Positions 1-10,233 of a stretch of 27,199 nt of DNA are shown piece after piece. The DNA comes from Elysia marginata. Lineage: Eukaryota; Mollusca; Gastropoda; Plakobranchidae. The translations under genes and the position numbers were made by a program. Where the stretch lies: NCBI GenBank assembly GCA_019649035.1, contig BMAT01014147.1, forward strand, positions 181,389 through 208,587, in the 5' to 3' direction. The notes below the pieces were generated by a model. It did not search any database. It was not told the origin of the DNA and saw only the letters and a program-made list of their open reading frames with translations. Position 1 is the stretch's first letter. The number at the start of each line of letters is the position of its first letter.

Positions 1-16
1 CCCCCCCCCCCCCCCC
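1..16. repeat. Poly(C) run at window edge
   Basis: A run of 16 C residues opens the window. The array may continue to the left. It has no coding content. Confidence 0.9.
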
Positions 17-436
17 TTACTTCCAACCCTTTTTAAAAAGATAGTTTTTGTAACCAGCATTGTGTCCAAACCATATCTTTGTAATAACAGTAATTGTAGC
101 GTGGATGAGTACTAAATGATGCAAAGATCATAAATTAAATTTTTTTGGCTTTGTAAAGAGGTAGGCCTACCGGTCTTAAACAGCTATACAGGTTTGTGCT
201 TGTCAATTGTGGACTTACTAGCTTGAAGTTGAAATACAAATGTTATATTAATTACTTGCAGAGGTTATTTTCTGTCGCCATGCCCCTTTGGTTTGAGTCT
301 AAGTTTCTGTAATTATTATCGAAGATTAGCACGTACATAGTTATGGCTTGATGTTAAAACTTCAATTTATTGATTTACCATAGTATATAACTTACACATT
401 GTTACATTTCAAAATTTTTAACTTTACACTTTCTAG
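17..436 (+). other. Probable 5'UTR intron upstream of EIF1AD
   Basis: AT-rich non-coding DNA that ends in a clean 3' splice site (ACACTTTCTAG, AG at 435-436) nine bases before the EIF1AD start codon. This suggests that a 5' untranslated exon and the promoter lie to the left of the window. I see no other gene here. Confidence 0.5.
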
Positions 437-445
437 GCCACAAGC

Positions 446-3400
446 ATGTCTGCCACAACTAAAAAGAAACATGTGACAAAAGAAGTTTTAGAAGAATACC
501 CTCTTCCTGATGGAAACAAAGAGGTTGTCAAGGTGAGGAGTCTCTATTTTCATGACCTTAGTCAATCAGAGTCCATTTAATCTTTAGATTATATAAATTC
601 TAGATTTTATCCTATGGTTTGTAATTTATAATATATACTGGTAATAATTACATTTTGATCATTCAAAGTTAAATTTATTGCTCCCACAGGGTTAGAAATA
701 TTCAAACTTGACTCTAGTAACTAGTTTTATATATAGATGTATGTAATTTTGGCAACAAGATCATTTAATTTGGACCAGGGTATTTTAATATATGGGGCCT
801 ATACTAGCTGTTAGCTATCAAAATAAAGTTCTCAATGTTTAAATCCAAGGGAGCTAAACAATATGCTCGTTTAATGCATCCTCTCAACAGGACTTGTTAA
901 CAGTGTAGTCATTTCCCATGCCCTCTATATCCAGGCCCAAGTCCTTTTTGGGTCAACATGACACATTTATCTCTCAACCAGTGTAAAGGAGTCAGATGTT
1001 GCTAGTTTTAATTCACCATTTTCTCTATTTTAAATGAAATCTAAGTTTGGATGATACATGTATCTTCTCACAAGTTTTTCATTAAAATTTTCGTGCGCTG
1101 TTCACTGTTCTAAAAATGCAATGTTCAAAGTATCAATGCTTTGTGATGTAAAATTTGTGACATGCGACTCATTGGATCTGGTTGCTATGTTTACCGTGAC
1201 AAAATTTGTTTATTAAGTTAATGCTTGTAATCATGCTTTCTTATTATTATAATCAGTACAGGGTGTTGTTATTCCAAAGTCACTAACTTTGTAAGAGATT
1301 TATCCCAATGCATACGTATCCCTGATATACCCATTCTAAAACGTACTAATTTCTATGCATTGTCTAAAAATTATGACCTAAATCAATGAGTTGATAGTTG
1401 GATGATGTGCATAAATACATCCAGTCCTAACTTAGAGGTCTGCCTGCAATTATTTCATTTGGCAGATATATATTGGATCGTTAGATTGCTGCAGAATTCA
1501 AAGATCAGTTAATGCTGCAAAAGCAATATTCATCTATTCACAGAGAGATTTTTCTGGAATTATTTTCAACATTAATAGAAAAATTCTAATGAACTTCATC
1601 TTTAAATACCTTTGACTTTATTTATTTTCAGGTCACAGCTGCTAGGGGAAATAATCTTCATGAAGTCATATCCTCATCCGGAGAAACATTCTTAGTTAGC
1701 ATGCCTTCTAAATTTAGGAAGCATGTTTGGATAAAAAGAGGTAATTTTGAGTAAAGGACCAAGGGTGGACTGCACTACTCAATAGTAAATTTGAGCTGGA
1801 TAGGTGACCCATAAGACTAGTTTTGTTATAGCTAGTTGGAGATTTACGTTGAGCTTTAGTTCACATGCTCAATGATGAATTGCATGCCCGACTGGATACA
1901 ACAGATTTTTCTCACCATGAACGTTCGTAAGACCTCTTGCACATGTGCCGAATCATTTCCTTTTTTCTTCTTTCGTTTCCGTGGTTCATTGGCGTGGAGC
2001 GTATGCGATAGACTGTGTCGCCTGACTGCCAGCCTCAGGTTGGCACATGTAACTCAAAGCTCCCCTACCCATGTCTAGCTTGATTCAACTTATACGTATG
2101 CGAAATTGTCATCTCACTGTCCACTTTGGTTGCAACACAGGGGGAGGCAGTAAACCAGTGATTATTTTTCTTTGAAAATTTTGTGACGAGGGGAAGGGCA
2201 AAAACATTAAAATGAAAGGCTATCTTTAGAGCCTATAGCTTTAGTTGATGTTTCCTTTTTCTTTGTTACTTTCACTAGTCTATTTAGGACATTGCTGATT
2301 ATTCTAAATGTTGTTTATTTATTAACTGTTTTATTTCCTTACAGATAGTTATTTTTGAGGTAGTCAAGCTTATTTTTAGTCATGGAAGACTCTTTCCAGT
2401 CTGAGAATAACAGCCCACTGCTCGTATTGAGTTGCGGCAGTTTGAGGCCTTGTGCGTTCCAGGCTAAGCTGTCTGAATGTTAAGAAAGGTCTTTATATAG
2501 CTCCAAACTGACATATTACAATATTTTAGAGACAATTGTGTGCTAGTTTTGGTTGTTGTGGCAATCAGTGAGTGGTCATTGTGAAAATTTAAGCCTTATA
2601 TGCTTTAGGTCAGTAAAGCAAAAAACAAAAAAAATACTCCACAGGCAGCAATATAATAACCTTTAATCAAGAGAATTGAACTTCATAAATTTTGGATTTT
2701 TTTGTTTAAATTTTGCAAGGTTGAGTTCTAAAAAAACAAGCGACAATTATATAGGGCAATATTTTAAAGATTTTAGGTTTCCATAATTCATGAGAATTTT
2801 GAGTTTGATTTGTAAAGTTTCTGATATCAACATTTTAAGCCTACATATTGGAGTTACACATTCAGTTTGTTTAATGTTGAGAGAATTGTTAATTGTGATT
2901 TTATTTGAATTATAATTTATATTTTACAACCACTAATCAGGTTTATTACCTTATTTTTGCAAATTAATACTCAGCCCATTTCTTAGATGCTGTGGAATGG
3001 CTTTTTTTTTCTAAAGGTATGATTCAAATTATAGTTTAGGAGTAACAGCTTTATAAATTTTGAATTTTCATGATAATAATGTTAAATGTATATTTAAAAT
3101 CACATAAACTAATGAAACTGAATGTTCTTTACCCTTGCAGTGTTGCATGCGATCACTCTTTAGTGTTAAGCTGTTGACAAGTGTTATTATAGTTGGTAAA
3201 AGAAAAACAAATGAGATTTTCCTGCAACCCTCCGACAAACTGTTAGCCTTGACCTTGAAGATCAACATGATTTTTATGTTTTATAATGCAAAATTAATCT
3301 TTGTCCGGAAGTAAAATGAGATTAGTTGATTAGCTTCAAGAGAATGTATCTATAGCTGTAGGTCTAATTAATACCTTTAAAAAAAGTATTGATTACAGGC

Positions 3401-4602
3401 CAACTTCTCACGGAAAAGTTTAACCCATATTAGGTTCAGGTCTAACCTCTGGTCTATAATTTTTGGTACCAAAGACCACTTTTTACCTTTGTAAACGAAA
3501 TAGATTTAAAGGGATAGACTTTTTGTCATAAGAAAACTCTGTGCCTGTTTACTAAGAAGTGTAAAAATAAAAAAAAAGTGTGTAAAAAAGGGTTCAGTAA
3601 TGCCCAATGACCAGTCCTAACACCACAGCAGTAAACTAACAGCCAATTAAATTAGCTATTGACACTAGAAGGGGAAAATTTGACCTGAAAGTCATCTACT
3701 GTAAATTTTGTAAACTTTAAATTAAGTCTTTCATGTTTGATTTTCTATAGGTGATTTTATCATGGTGGAACCTATTGAGGAGGGTGACAAAGTCAGAGGG
3801 GAAATCACTCACATCTTGTTTAAGGACCAAATAAAACACATTCAGGAAAATGATCTGTGGTGAGTAATTTAAAAAAAAAATTTTTTTGTAGTGTAAGAAC
3901 CAGATTTTTTTCATCAAAAGTGTTGTTAATCTCTTTGGGTACTGGTTTAACTATAAATGTTGTACATGCTGGTATGTCATTTGAAAATATTTCTTAATCT
4001 ATCGCCTAGTAATTTTCTTAGTAAGTTTTAACTCTTGAAACAGGACAGACAAATTAATCTTTTTTCCAAACTCCACAAAGAAATTTACTTTTTAAGTTTT
4101 TGGGTAATCTACTTGATTTAATGTAATATATGATTGTATTTGTAATTATCAATTTATACCAAAAAAAGCTTTAAAAACTCTTTTTTTTTTAATTAAATCT
4201 TCTATTTAAGCAAGTTAACTATTGTATTCCATTCATGTATTTCTGTAAAGATTCTTTACTTTCTCTGACACTAGGCCAGCAGCTTTCGCAGATAAGACAG
4301 AGGTCTCATCAGGTAACAGCATGATTCCAGAGGACATGCTGCCCCCTAGTGATGATGATGACAGCGACACAGAAGACCTTGCAGACCTGGTGGTCAATAT
4401 GAACAGAGTCCAAGTCAGTCGATTGGAAAGCGATTCAGAGGATAGTTGTTCTGAGGAGGAGGAGGAGGAGGAAACAGATAGAGTAGAAACTGCTGTCAGA
4501 TTTGATGACAATTCCACAACTCATGAAGAGAATCGGAAAAGTCTGAGAAATGATGATAAAAGTTGCTCATTATCTGCTAGTGCAAATTCCTCCATAAAAT
4601 AA
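446..4602 (+). CDS. EIF1AD: EIF1AD, eIF1A-like domain RNA-binding protein (4 coding exons)
   Basis: Coding exons are 446-532, 1632-1740, 3751-3859 and 4275-4602, giving 210 residues. All introns are GT-AG (donors GTGAGG, GTAATT, GTGAGT) and the phases (0, 1, 2) keep one frame. The N terminus [20 protein letters not shown] and the OB-fold (S1/IF1-like, about residues 28-102, with [27 protein letters not shown] and PIEEGDKV) match EIF1AD from memory almost word for word, including the W-P-x-A-F joint at 102-106. An acidic tail follows (DDDDSDTED; seven Glu at 162-168), with the conserved DLVVNMNR segment near 139-146. Human EIF1AD is about 165 residues, so this protein has about 40 extra C-terminal residues. 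The family is nuclear and structurally related to translation initiation factor eIF1A; its precise role is not well settled. The start ATG is the first one after the 3' splice site at 436. Identity is close to certain; exon edges are very likely. Confidence 0.95.
533..1631 (+). other. EIF1AD intron 1
   Basis: A 1099-base phase-0 intron from GTGAGG to TTTATTTTCAG. It is AT-rich, and I see no nested gene or recognisable transposon. Confidence 0.85.
1741..3750 (+). other. EIF1AD intron 2
   Basis: A 2010-base phase-1 intron from GTAATT to TTTTCTATAG. It includes a slightly GC-richer patch around 1860-2110 and another at 2380-2490, each with a short ORF that matches nothing I know. No supported gene lies inside. 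Confidence 0.85.
3860..4274 (+). other. EIF1AD intron 3
   Basis: A 415-base phase-2 intron from GTGAGT to TGACACTAG. It is T-rich near its 3' end and holds nothing else recognisable. Confidence 0.85.
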
Positions 4603-4805
4603 TAGTGCAGGGGAATTGTGCTGGGGTTTTATTCTTTATGTGGTGTTGAAATATTATTAATGTCTTTCATTATTACTTTACAAATTGGTAAAAAAAAAAG
4701 AGGTTAATTAAGAACAAAACCAGGTGAAAGCCAACACCACGCAACGGTCCTTTGTTTTCTTCTTTATTTAAGTAACTTTATTTTGCATTAACTCTATAAC
4801 AATGG

Positions 4806-4826
4806 CCGGACGCTGTCAACGTCCGG
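4806..4826. repeat. Perfect 7-bp stem hairpin, CCGGACG/CGTCCGG
   Basis: CCGGACG (4806-4812) and CGTCCGG (4820-4826) are exact inverted copies separated by the seven-base loop CTGTCAA, in AT-rich surroundings 200 bases after the EIF1AD stop. It could be an RNA stem-loop in the 3'UTR or part of an unrecognised repeat. Confidence 0.6.
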
Positions 4827-4885
4827 TGCACCAATTTATATCCACGGAATAGTCATAACTAAGTAGGGGAGAAAGACGATGTACG

Positions 4886-4891
4886 AATAAA
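4886..4891 (+). terminator. Candidate poly(A) signal AATAAA
   Basis: First canonical AATAAA after the EIF1AD stop, about 285 bases into the 3' flank. AATAAA is common by chance in DNA this AT-rich, so use is not proven. Confidence 0.3.
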
Positions 4892-5007
4892 ACTATGAAA
4901 TAACTTGACCCCGGATGTTGATTATAGTAGATTGAACTTCCAAGAGAAGCTATATTTAACCCTTTTAGCGATATTTGCAGCGACCTAGAAGTTACAATCG
5001 CACATAT

Positions 5008-5032
5008 AGATCTAGGCTAGGTCTAGATCTAG
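5008..5032. repeat. AGATCTAG / CTAGATCTAG palindromic motif cluster
   Basis: Overlapping AGATCT, CTAG and CTAGATCTAG words form a short palindromic cluster. Similar words are abundant in several gastropod genomes, from memory, which is a weak clue to the organism. Confidence 0.5.
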
Positions 5033-5589
5033 AAAAATTACGCGCAGAAGTATGAGATAATTACATGGTTAAAGAGTTAAGTCAACTGCCTCGGACCTAG
5101 TTTTGCTTAAAGTCAGCACCTCATAGCCAGATGGAAAGAGATAAAGAGATTCCAGATTGGTCTTGATAGAGACAAAGAGGTGGGTGGGTGGACGATCTTT
5201 GTTTCCATTCATGATTCAATTTTTCAAGATGCTGCTTGGAGCGCATGCTTGCCTACCTGGGCCCACTGGCCTTGCAAGGGCTAGTACGGCTGGACAAGTG
5301 CTAATTAGGGCAGTTAATTGATGACTCTCCCAATCCTCACCACTGCGCCACACAAGTCCAACAAATTTAATGTTTTGCGAACACAGGGTTTTTGTTAACA
5401 CAACCTTGAATTCTATCCCTTTGTCTACATCTAGCCTTGTCCAGCCACCATCATTTCTCCAAGTACATGTACCTTCCTAGTGGTTACACAGCGCTCATTG
5501 AATTTCTTACAGATTGCACTATGACGTACCTCTCCCAGCCTCCTCCACACTTATCCCCTTATCTTCTCCTTTTTACACACTTAACTGCT

Positions 5590-6022
5590 TAGTCAATCAT
5601 CATGACTTGCATTGTGTCCATTGCTGGGCCTGCCTCGAAAATTCAAAGAGTAATTCAGTTGGCCTTGCCAGTTCTCTCGCAATGGCCTTTGTTCGTTCCC
5701 ACCTACCAATGAGACCCACAGACTTGTTAACATACTGTACATGAAGCACATGCTGATGTCTGTACTCAGTATTGCAACATTGACAAAGACCAATAACAAG
5801 CTGGCAAGGAATTTTTGTGTAAAATGTACTAATTACTATGCAGTTTGTGATTTAACCTGTCTACTGAACCACACAAATGGGCTTTGTTTCCTTGTTTTAC
5901 TTGAAGTTGGTAAAACTTGGTAGGTCTATTCATTCAATCCAAGGTTTTTTTGAGAGCCAAGAGGAAAATAAAATGGGACTCGAGATCTCATGGTATCTGA
6001 GCGATTTAAATTTGAGGTTTAC
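5590..6022. mobile_element. Old pogo/Tigger-like remnant (copy A), right half
   Basis: This stretch aligns in the same direction with the right part of the younger element at 6121-7337. Shared blocks include CAGTTTG (5840s versus 7130s), ATGGGCTT, AAAACTTGGTA, ATCCAAGGTTTTTT, AGAGCCAA, then AAAATAAAA followed by GGGACT. It ends in TTTGAGGTTTACTT (to about 6021), a decayed form of the younger copy's terminal repeat ATCGAGGTTCACTG. The left end could not be found. It holds no coding sequence I recognise and is clearly older than copy B. Confidence 0.7.
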
Positions 6023-6267
6023 TTCTGGAATTTCTTGGATAAAAATTAAAAAATAAGAGGATTTGAAGCATACGGTACCGTACTCGAAATAAGTTGGTTT
6101 TTTTTTTCACTATTGTATTACAGTGAACCTTGGATATAACGAGATAGTAAGGCCTGGCATTATATCCTCGTTGAACCCAAGGTCTCGTTGGATACAAGGT
6201 TGTTTTAAAATCATTTAAAAAAGCATTGTAGACTATATTGAAGAGGAAAACATGATAGGCTTACATA

Positions 6268-6426
6268 CTACATTGATAGGGTACTTGATGCAATGCTGTA
6301 TTCGCGGCAAATATCCGCCTTGCTCTTATTTCCTCTTTCAACTTCATCAATAATCTGAAGTTTGGTCTCAAATGAAAGACACTTTCGTTTCTTGTTAGCA
6401 ACACTGACAGCTGAAGTAGAAGGCAT
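6268..6426 (-). pseudogene. Truncated CENP-B/Tigger transposase, N-terminal helix-turn-helix only
   Basis: An ATG-to-stop frame of 52 codons reads MPSTSAVSVANKKRKCLSFE, then TKLQIIDEVERGNKSKADIC and REYSIASSTLSM. The pattern KKRKxLSFExKLQIIDEVERGNKSKADICREYxIxxSTLS is the CENP-B N-terminal/pipsqueak-type helix-turn-helix that opens Tigger and pogo transposases. It stops right after the recognition helix, only 147 bases before the terminal repeat, so the second DNA-binding domain and the DDE nuclease are gone. Translation of this remnant is unproven. Confidence 0.8.
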
Positions 6427-6719
6427 CTTGGTGTTCTCTCGTAGTGTAAAAAGTACTGTACAATGTAACTGTACCGTGAACGGTGAAGTTTAAAAAAAGC
6501 ATTAAAATTTAAACTGTGTGTATGATGAACTATGGTGACGATATGAGCTAGCCGAAGTCTTAGAGACAATGACTAACGATACATTTGCGCATTTAGTTTT
6601 AGCATTGTCAGTACAGGTGTGTACTAAAACTACGGTACGTAACTAAAAGTCTACAGCCAGATGTAGGTTTTTGTAATCTTGGCCATCGCGCTTTGTTAAG
6701 TTCTACTACAACCCACGGT

Positions 6720-6860
6720 CCTCCCCTTCCCCTCTCCAGCTTTCCGCAGGCTCGTGCCTCGCCCAGCCTCCCCTTCCCCTCTCCAGTTTTCCGCCGGCTC
6801 GTGCCTCGCCCCGCCTCCCCTCCCCCTCTCCTGCTTGCCTCCGACTCGGGGCTTGCCCAG
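6720..6860. repeat. 47-bp C-rich tandem repeat, three units
   Basis: Units at 6720-6766, 6767-6813 and 6814-6860 are each 47 bases, opening CCTCCCC and closing GCCCAG or GCCCCG. The first two differ at only a few positions and the third is more diverged. A fourth unit starts at 6861 and fades. The array lies inside Tigger copy B and gives a local GC peak. Confidence 0.85.
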
Positions 6861-7337
6861 CCTTCTCTTCCCTTTGTTACATCTGTAGTCCTGCGCTACT
6901 CAGTCCCCCACCCCCAACACACACGCACATCATGTCTTAAGTTGCGTCCATCACTGGACCTACCGTGGTCCAGCCACAATCCTCGTCAGCTCGCCACTGG
7001 TCCTACCCCGCTATCACATACTGCTGAGGCACACACACAGCTTTCCAAACAAGTGCAAACAAGCATCGTAACATAGACAAAGGCCTAGAATAAGCTCGCG
7101 AGTGTTGAAACGCGTGAATTATCAAATGATCTGCAGTTTGATGTAATTTCACTGGTGTACCGAAGCCCTAGGAATGGGCTTACTTCCCACGTTGAACCCG
7201 AGGTGGGAAAACTTGGTACTCGTTGGATCCAAGGTTTTTTAATAGAGCCAAAGAGTAAAATAAAACGGGACTTCATGTATCCCTCGTTGAGCCCGAGGTC
7301 TTGTTGGGTCCGAGCTTGTTGAAATCGAGGTTCACTG

Positions 7338-9600
7338 TACTAGCGTTTTGCAAATGTAACAAATCAAAGAGGAAAGGAACCTTATACATTTACCTAGATG
7401 AAAGACTTCAAATTATGAGAACTTTTAGTGAATGAAATGTTTAACTCAAGGAGTGTTCAAATGCTAATTGAGTTTCATTTTTGTGTTTGTAATTTCTTCC
7501 CTGCACTAATGTAATAGTCTCTTTATTACAATGTGAGCCTTTCGTTTTTGTTTACTATCATATAAAATGAATAAAAATAATGACCTCAAGATTTCAATTA
7601 TTTTGAGTGGCCTTTTTCTTTTATATATATTCCAAATCAATGTCTGTGATTTAAATGTAGCACTTATTAATTTTACTAATTCATGTACCATGTATTTAGT
7701 ACTTATGGTAATGTCTCCATGCACCGTTAATAAAGTGTTATCCTACCTCTACTAAAGAGCTCTTGAGGTCAGACAGGCTCCACTCTAAAGTGATCTCAGG
7801 CTTGTTTGTTTTATTTAGTTATTTGAATATTTTGATCCGAAGTTGCAGAAACATTTAATGACTGCATGTATATTGATCGATGAAGATTAAAAATGTGTCC
7901 TGTTCAGGGTAGTTGATTCGGATGTTGCATTTTTCACTTTGAAAGGATTTGCTGTTTTGAACAAGACTTTTTTTAAAGCTTCCAAAGGTGAAATAAAATG
8001 ATTTAAAATTGTTGTTGATTTAAAAAATAGGGCAAAAGAAGAAAAAATAGACATGGCGTTTTCACAAAAAAAGGAATTTCCTACTTTTGACTCCTATACT
8101 CTGATCACAAGACATGGTTTTCAATCTAAGTGCACTAAGTGTAGAGTTCAAAACGCTTCAGCTTATGATTATCCTAGCAGCTCACTGAAAACCACAAATT
8201 GTAGTGACTGATTTCCTCTCAGACGACATGAAAAAATTGTTGTGTGCATTAGGGCCTAGGGGAGACTTTGAGAGACATGACAATAACTTCCTCAATCTGT
8301 CACCGCATTATCTTACATAAAAAATTCCAAATATTGGAAAATCTGCTAAATGCCGGAAAGACCTTTATTTAAAAAAAAAACTAAAAGATCAAATTAAAAT
8401 AAGACTGGTGAATCGACATTCAATTTTAGAACAGTTAAAACATTGTAGTGATGTACATGAAAAAAGCATGTAGCTCACTGAAGTTCGAAATTCTTTCTCT
8501 ATCTTCTATAAATTTCTTACTGTTGAAATGCTTATCAGTTTGTATTAAATTAAGAATGGTTTTTCGAAATTACTTCAACAAATGAACTGGTATACACAAT
8601 TTTGGTAAAATTCTAAAAAGGCTGTAGCGAGCAAACAAACAAAAAACATGCACCATTTAAACTTAAACAGTGTCTCTTTTTATACGTATAGTAATTTACT
8701 TTAAAAGTATTTTGTGAATTGGATCGTAGCCATTTACAAAGCAGTAGTTTAATTTTTTACTTATACATGTAGAATTTTGCACACCTCTTCTCCCCCCACA
8801 CATACACACCCACCCAAAAATTTTCGTGCAGTGAATAATAAAATAAAATCTGTAAATGTTTTTGAATACATTATATGCAGGTCAAAATTTTGTTATTTTT
8901 TTGCTTACTTAATGCTGAACTTCGGAAGTGCAATCATTTTTATTTCTATTTTTTTTTTATTTATGAAAAAGAATTTTATATATATATAAGAAAACTTACA
9001 ACAAAACTGTATTTAAGTTCTGCATTCTTTCCTTGAGTCAAAGTCAAACAGTTTTTAAACCATTGCAAATTTTTATATGAAATTATACAGATTAGCTCAA
9101 TGAGTAGCTTTGAAACTTTGAGTTATTTTAATACATGTACAATTCAGACACCAAGAAAAGATTAGAATAATAGAAAGTGAGACTAAGACTAAGAGCAAAG
9201 AGTATTGGGTATCTTTGTTCCCTAAAAAACCTAAAAAAAAGATAAATGATTTACAAACACCCTAATAAAATAGAATGTATATTAAATACTTCAACTTTAA
9301 AGAAGCAATCCTATATCATGGTTTCACCTTTCAATTCTTTTACAAACCATAAAGGGCACGAGCATTAGACAGGTTTTAAAATAAAATGAAAAAATTGTTT
9401 GGTTAGAAGTTGCCTGTTTTTGTGTTATTGACTTTATGACACAGATGAAAGGGATAGCTCAGCTTGGCATACATACAATGGGCAGGTAGACCTGCGGAAT
9501 TGATAAGACAGAAGGCAATGTCTTGAATTTGAAACTGAATTGGGATTGATAGATAAAAGAAGAGAAGGGGAGTGTAGATAGAAAGTCTCTAAGATGGGAA
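7338..9600. other. Intergenic, no gene recognised
   Basis: AT-rich DNA with only short ORFs that look random. It contains a possible poly(A) signal at 7729-7734, a short TATATA run near 8975-8987 and several A/T homopolymers. Nothing else is supported. Confidence 0.5.
7729..7734 (+). terminator. Possible distal poly(A) signal AATAAA
   Basis: AATAAA followed about 55 bases later by a GT-rich stretch (CTTGTTTGTTTT, near 7800). It could end a long EIF1AD 3'UTR that reads through the Tigger copies, or be chance. Confidence 0.2.
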
Positions 9601-10233
9601 AAATGTCATCTTTTCTAGTTAAAACATCCTTGATGTGTCTTGTATTAGCTTTTATCTTTTCAAGGCTTGATTATTGTACATGTAATTCTTTACTAGCTAA
9701 TTTGCCCTCAAAATCTATTCAGACTTCACAGATTTCACTTTCAGAATAATGCTGCTAGGATGATCCTAAAAAAGAACAAAAGGGAGCATGTAACACCGCT
9801 TCTTGTACATCTACATTGGCTTCCTGTAGACGCTAGGATTAACTTTAAATTGGCTGTACTTTGTTACAAAACAAAACAAAGCACCATTGTACTTGTCATC
9901 TATGATTAGCGGTTACAATTATTGCGCAGTAGCAGTAAAGATTCGTTAGTTGTACCTACAGTGAAAACTAAGATAAGACCTATGGAGAAAAATCATTTTC
10001 ATATGCAGCTCCTCACGTTTGGAACTCGCTTCCTCTGCCCATTCGACAGATAAAGGACTCGCAGGAGTTCAAGTCAGCGGTAAAAACGCACCTATTCCAA
10101 ATGTGTCTGTCCTAACTTTATTTTGTTCTGTGAATGTATAATAGAAACATGTCAATGTTGTCTAATGTGCTTTGAGCTTTTTGTAAAAGCGCTATATAAA
10201 TATTCTTCATTATTATTATTATTATTGTTATTA
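9601..10233 (+). mobile_element. 5'-truncated LINE, 3' end (CR1/Jockey-type)
   Basis: Pieces of the C-terminal end of a non-LTR reverse transcriptase ORF read on the plus strand: AFIFSRLDYC near 9650, NNAARMILKK through HVTPLL and LHWLPVDARI at 9746-9845, and APHVWNSLPLPIR through FKSAVKTHLFQ to a stop at 10113-10115. These motifs are typical of the tail of CR1/L2/Jockey-group ORF2. The frame is broken by several small indels and at least one stop, for example a 6-base ACATGT insertion after DYC, and the part between about 9900 and 9990 is badly decayed. A 3'UTR with AAAGCGCTATATAAAT leads into an (ATT)n tail at about 10209-10233. It is dead, and its exact clade is uncertain. Confidence 0.85.

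Larger units (their letters stand above)
4603..5589 (+). other. EIF1AD 3' untranslated and downstream flank
   Basis: Non-coding sequence after the EIF1AD stop codon. It holds a GC-rich hairpin, a candidate poly(A) signal and a CTAGATCTAG-type motif, listed separately. The right part (about 5400 onward) becomes C-rich and may be the left part of the older Tigger copy. I find no gene. Confidence 0.5.
6121..7337 (-). mobile_element. Non-autonomous pogo/Tigger-type DNA transposon (copy B)
   Basis: The element begins CAGTGAACCTTGG at 6121 and ends with the inverted CGAGGTTCACTG at 7337, each flanked by TA (6119-6120 and 7338-7339), the target duplication of Tc1/mariner-pogo elements. Subterminal sequence is built from GTTGGAT and TTGAACCC-type words. 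Inside, on the minus strand, lies the N-terminal DNA-binding part of a CENP-B/Tigger transposase (6268-6426) and nothing of the catalytic DDE domain, so the element cannot move by its own product. A C-rich triplicated 47-bp repeat occupies 6720-6860. At 1217 bases it is much shorter than a full Tigger (usually above 2 kb). Confidence 0.85.

Noticed and set aside
2382-2483. 33-residue ORF in a GC-richer patch of EIF1AD intron 2, preceded by a TTCCTTACAG-like splice site
   Set aside because: Too short, no recognisable motif, and the neighbouring EIF1AD exons join in frame without it.
4233-4517. 94-residue Ser-rich minus-strand ORF
   Set aside because: Antisense shadow of the acidic last exon of EIF1AD.
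5340-5350. Minus-strand TGGCGCAGTGG, a perfect polymerase III A box
   Set aside because: No B box (GGTTCGANTCC) at the expected distance and no tRNA fold, so no tRNA or SINE is claimed.
6693-7076. 127-residue Pro/Ser-rich plus-strand ORF
   Set aside because: Produced by the C-rich 47-bp tandem repeat inside the transposon, antisense to the transposase fragment.
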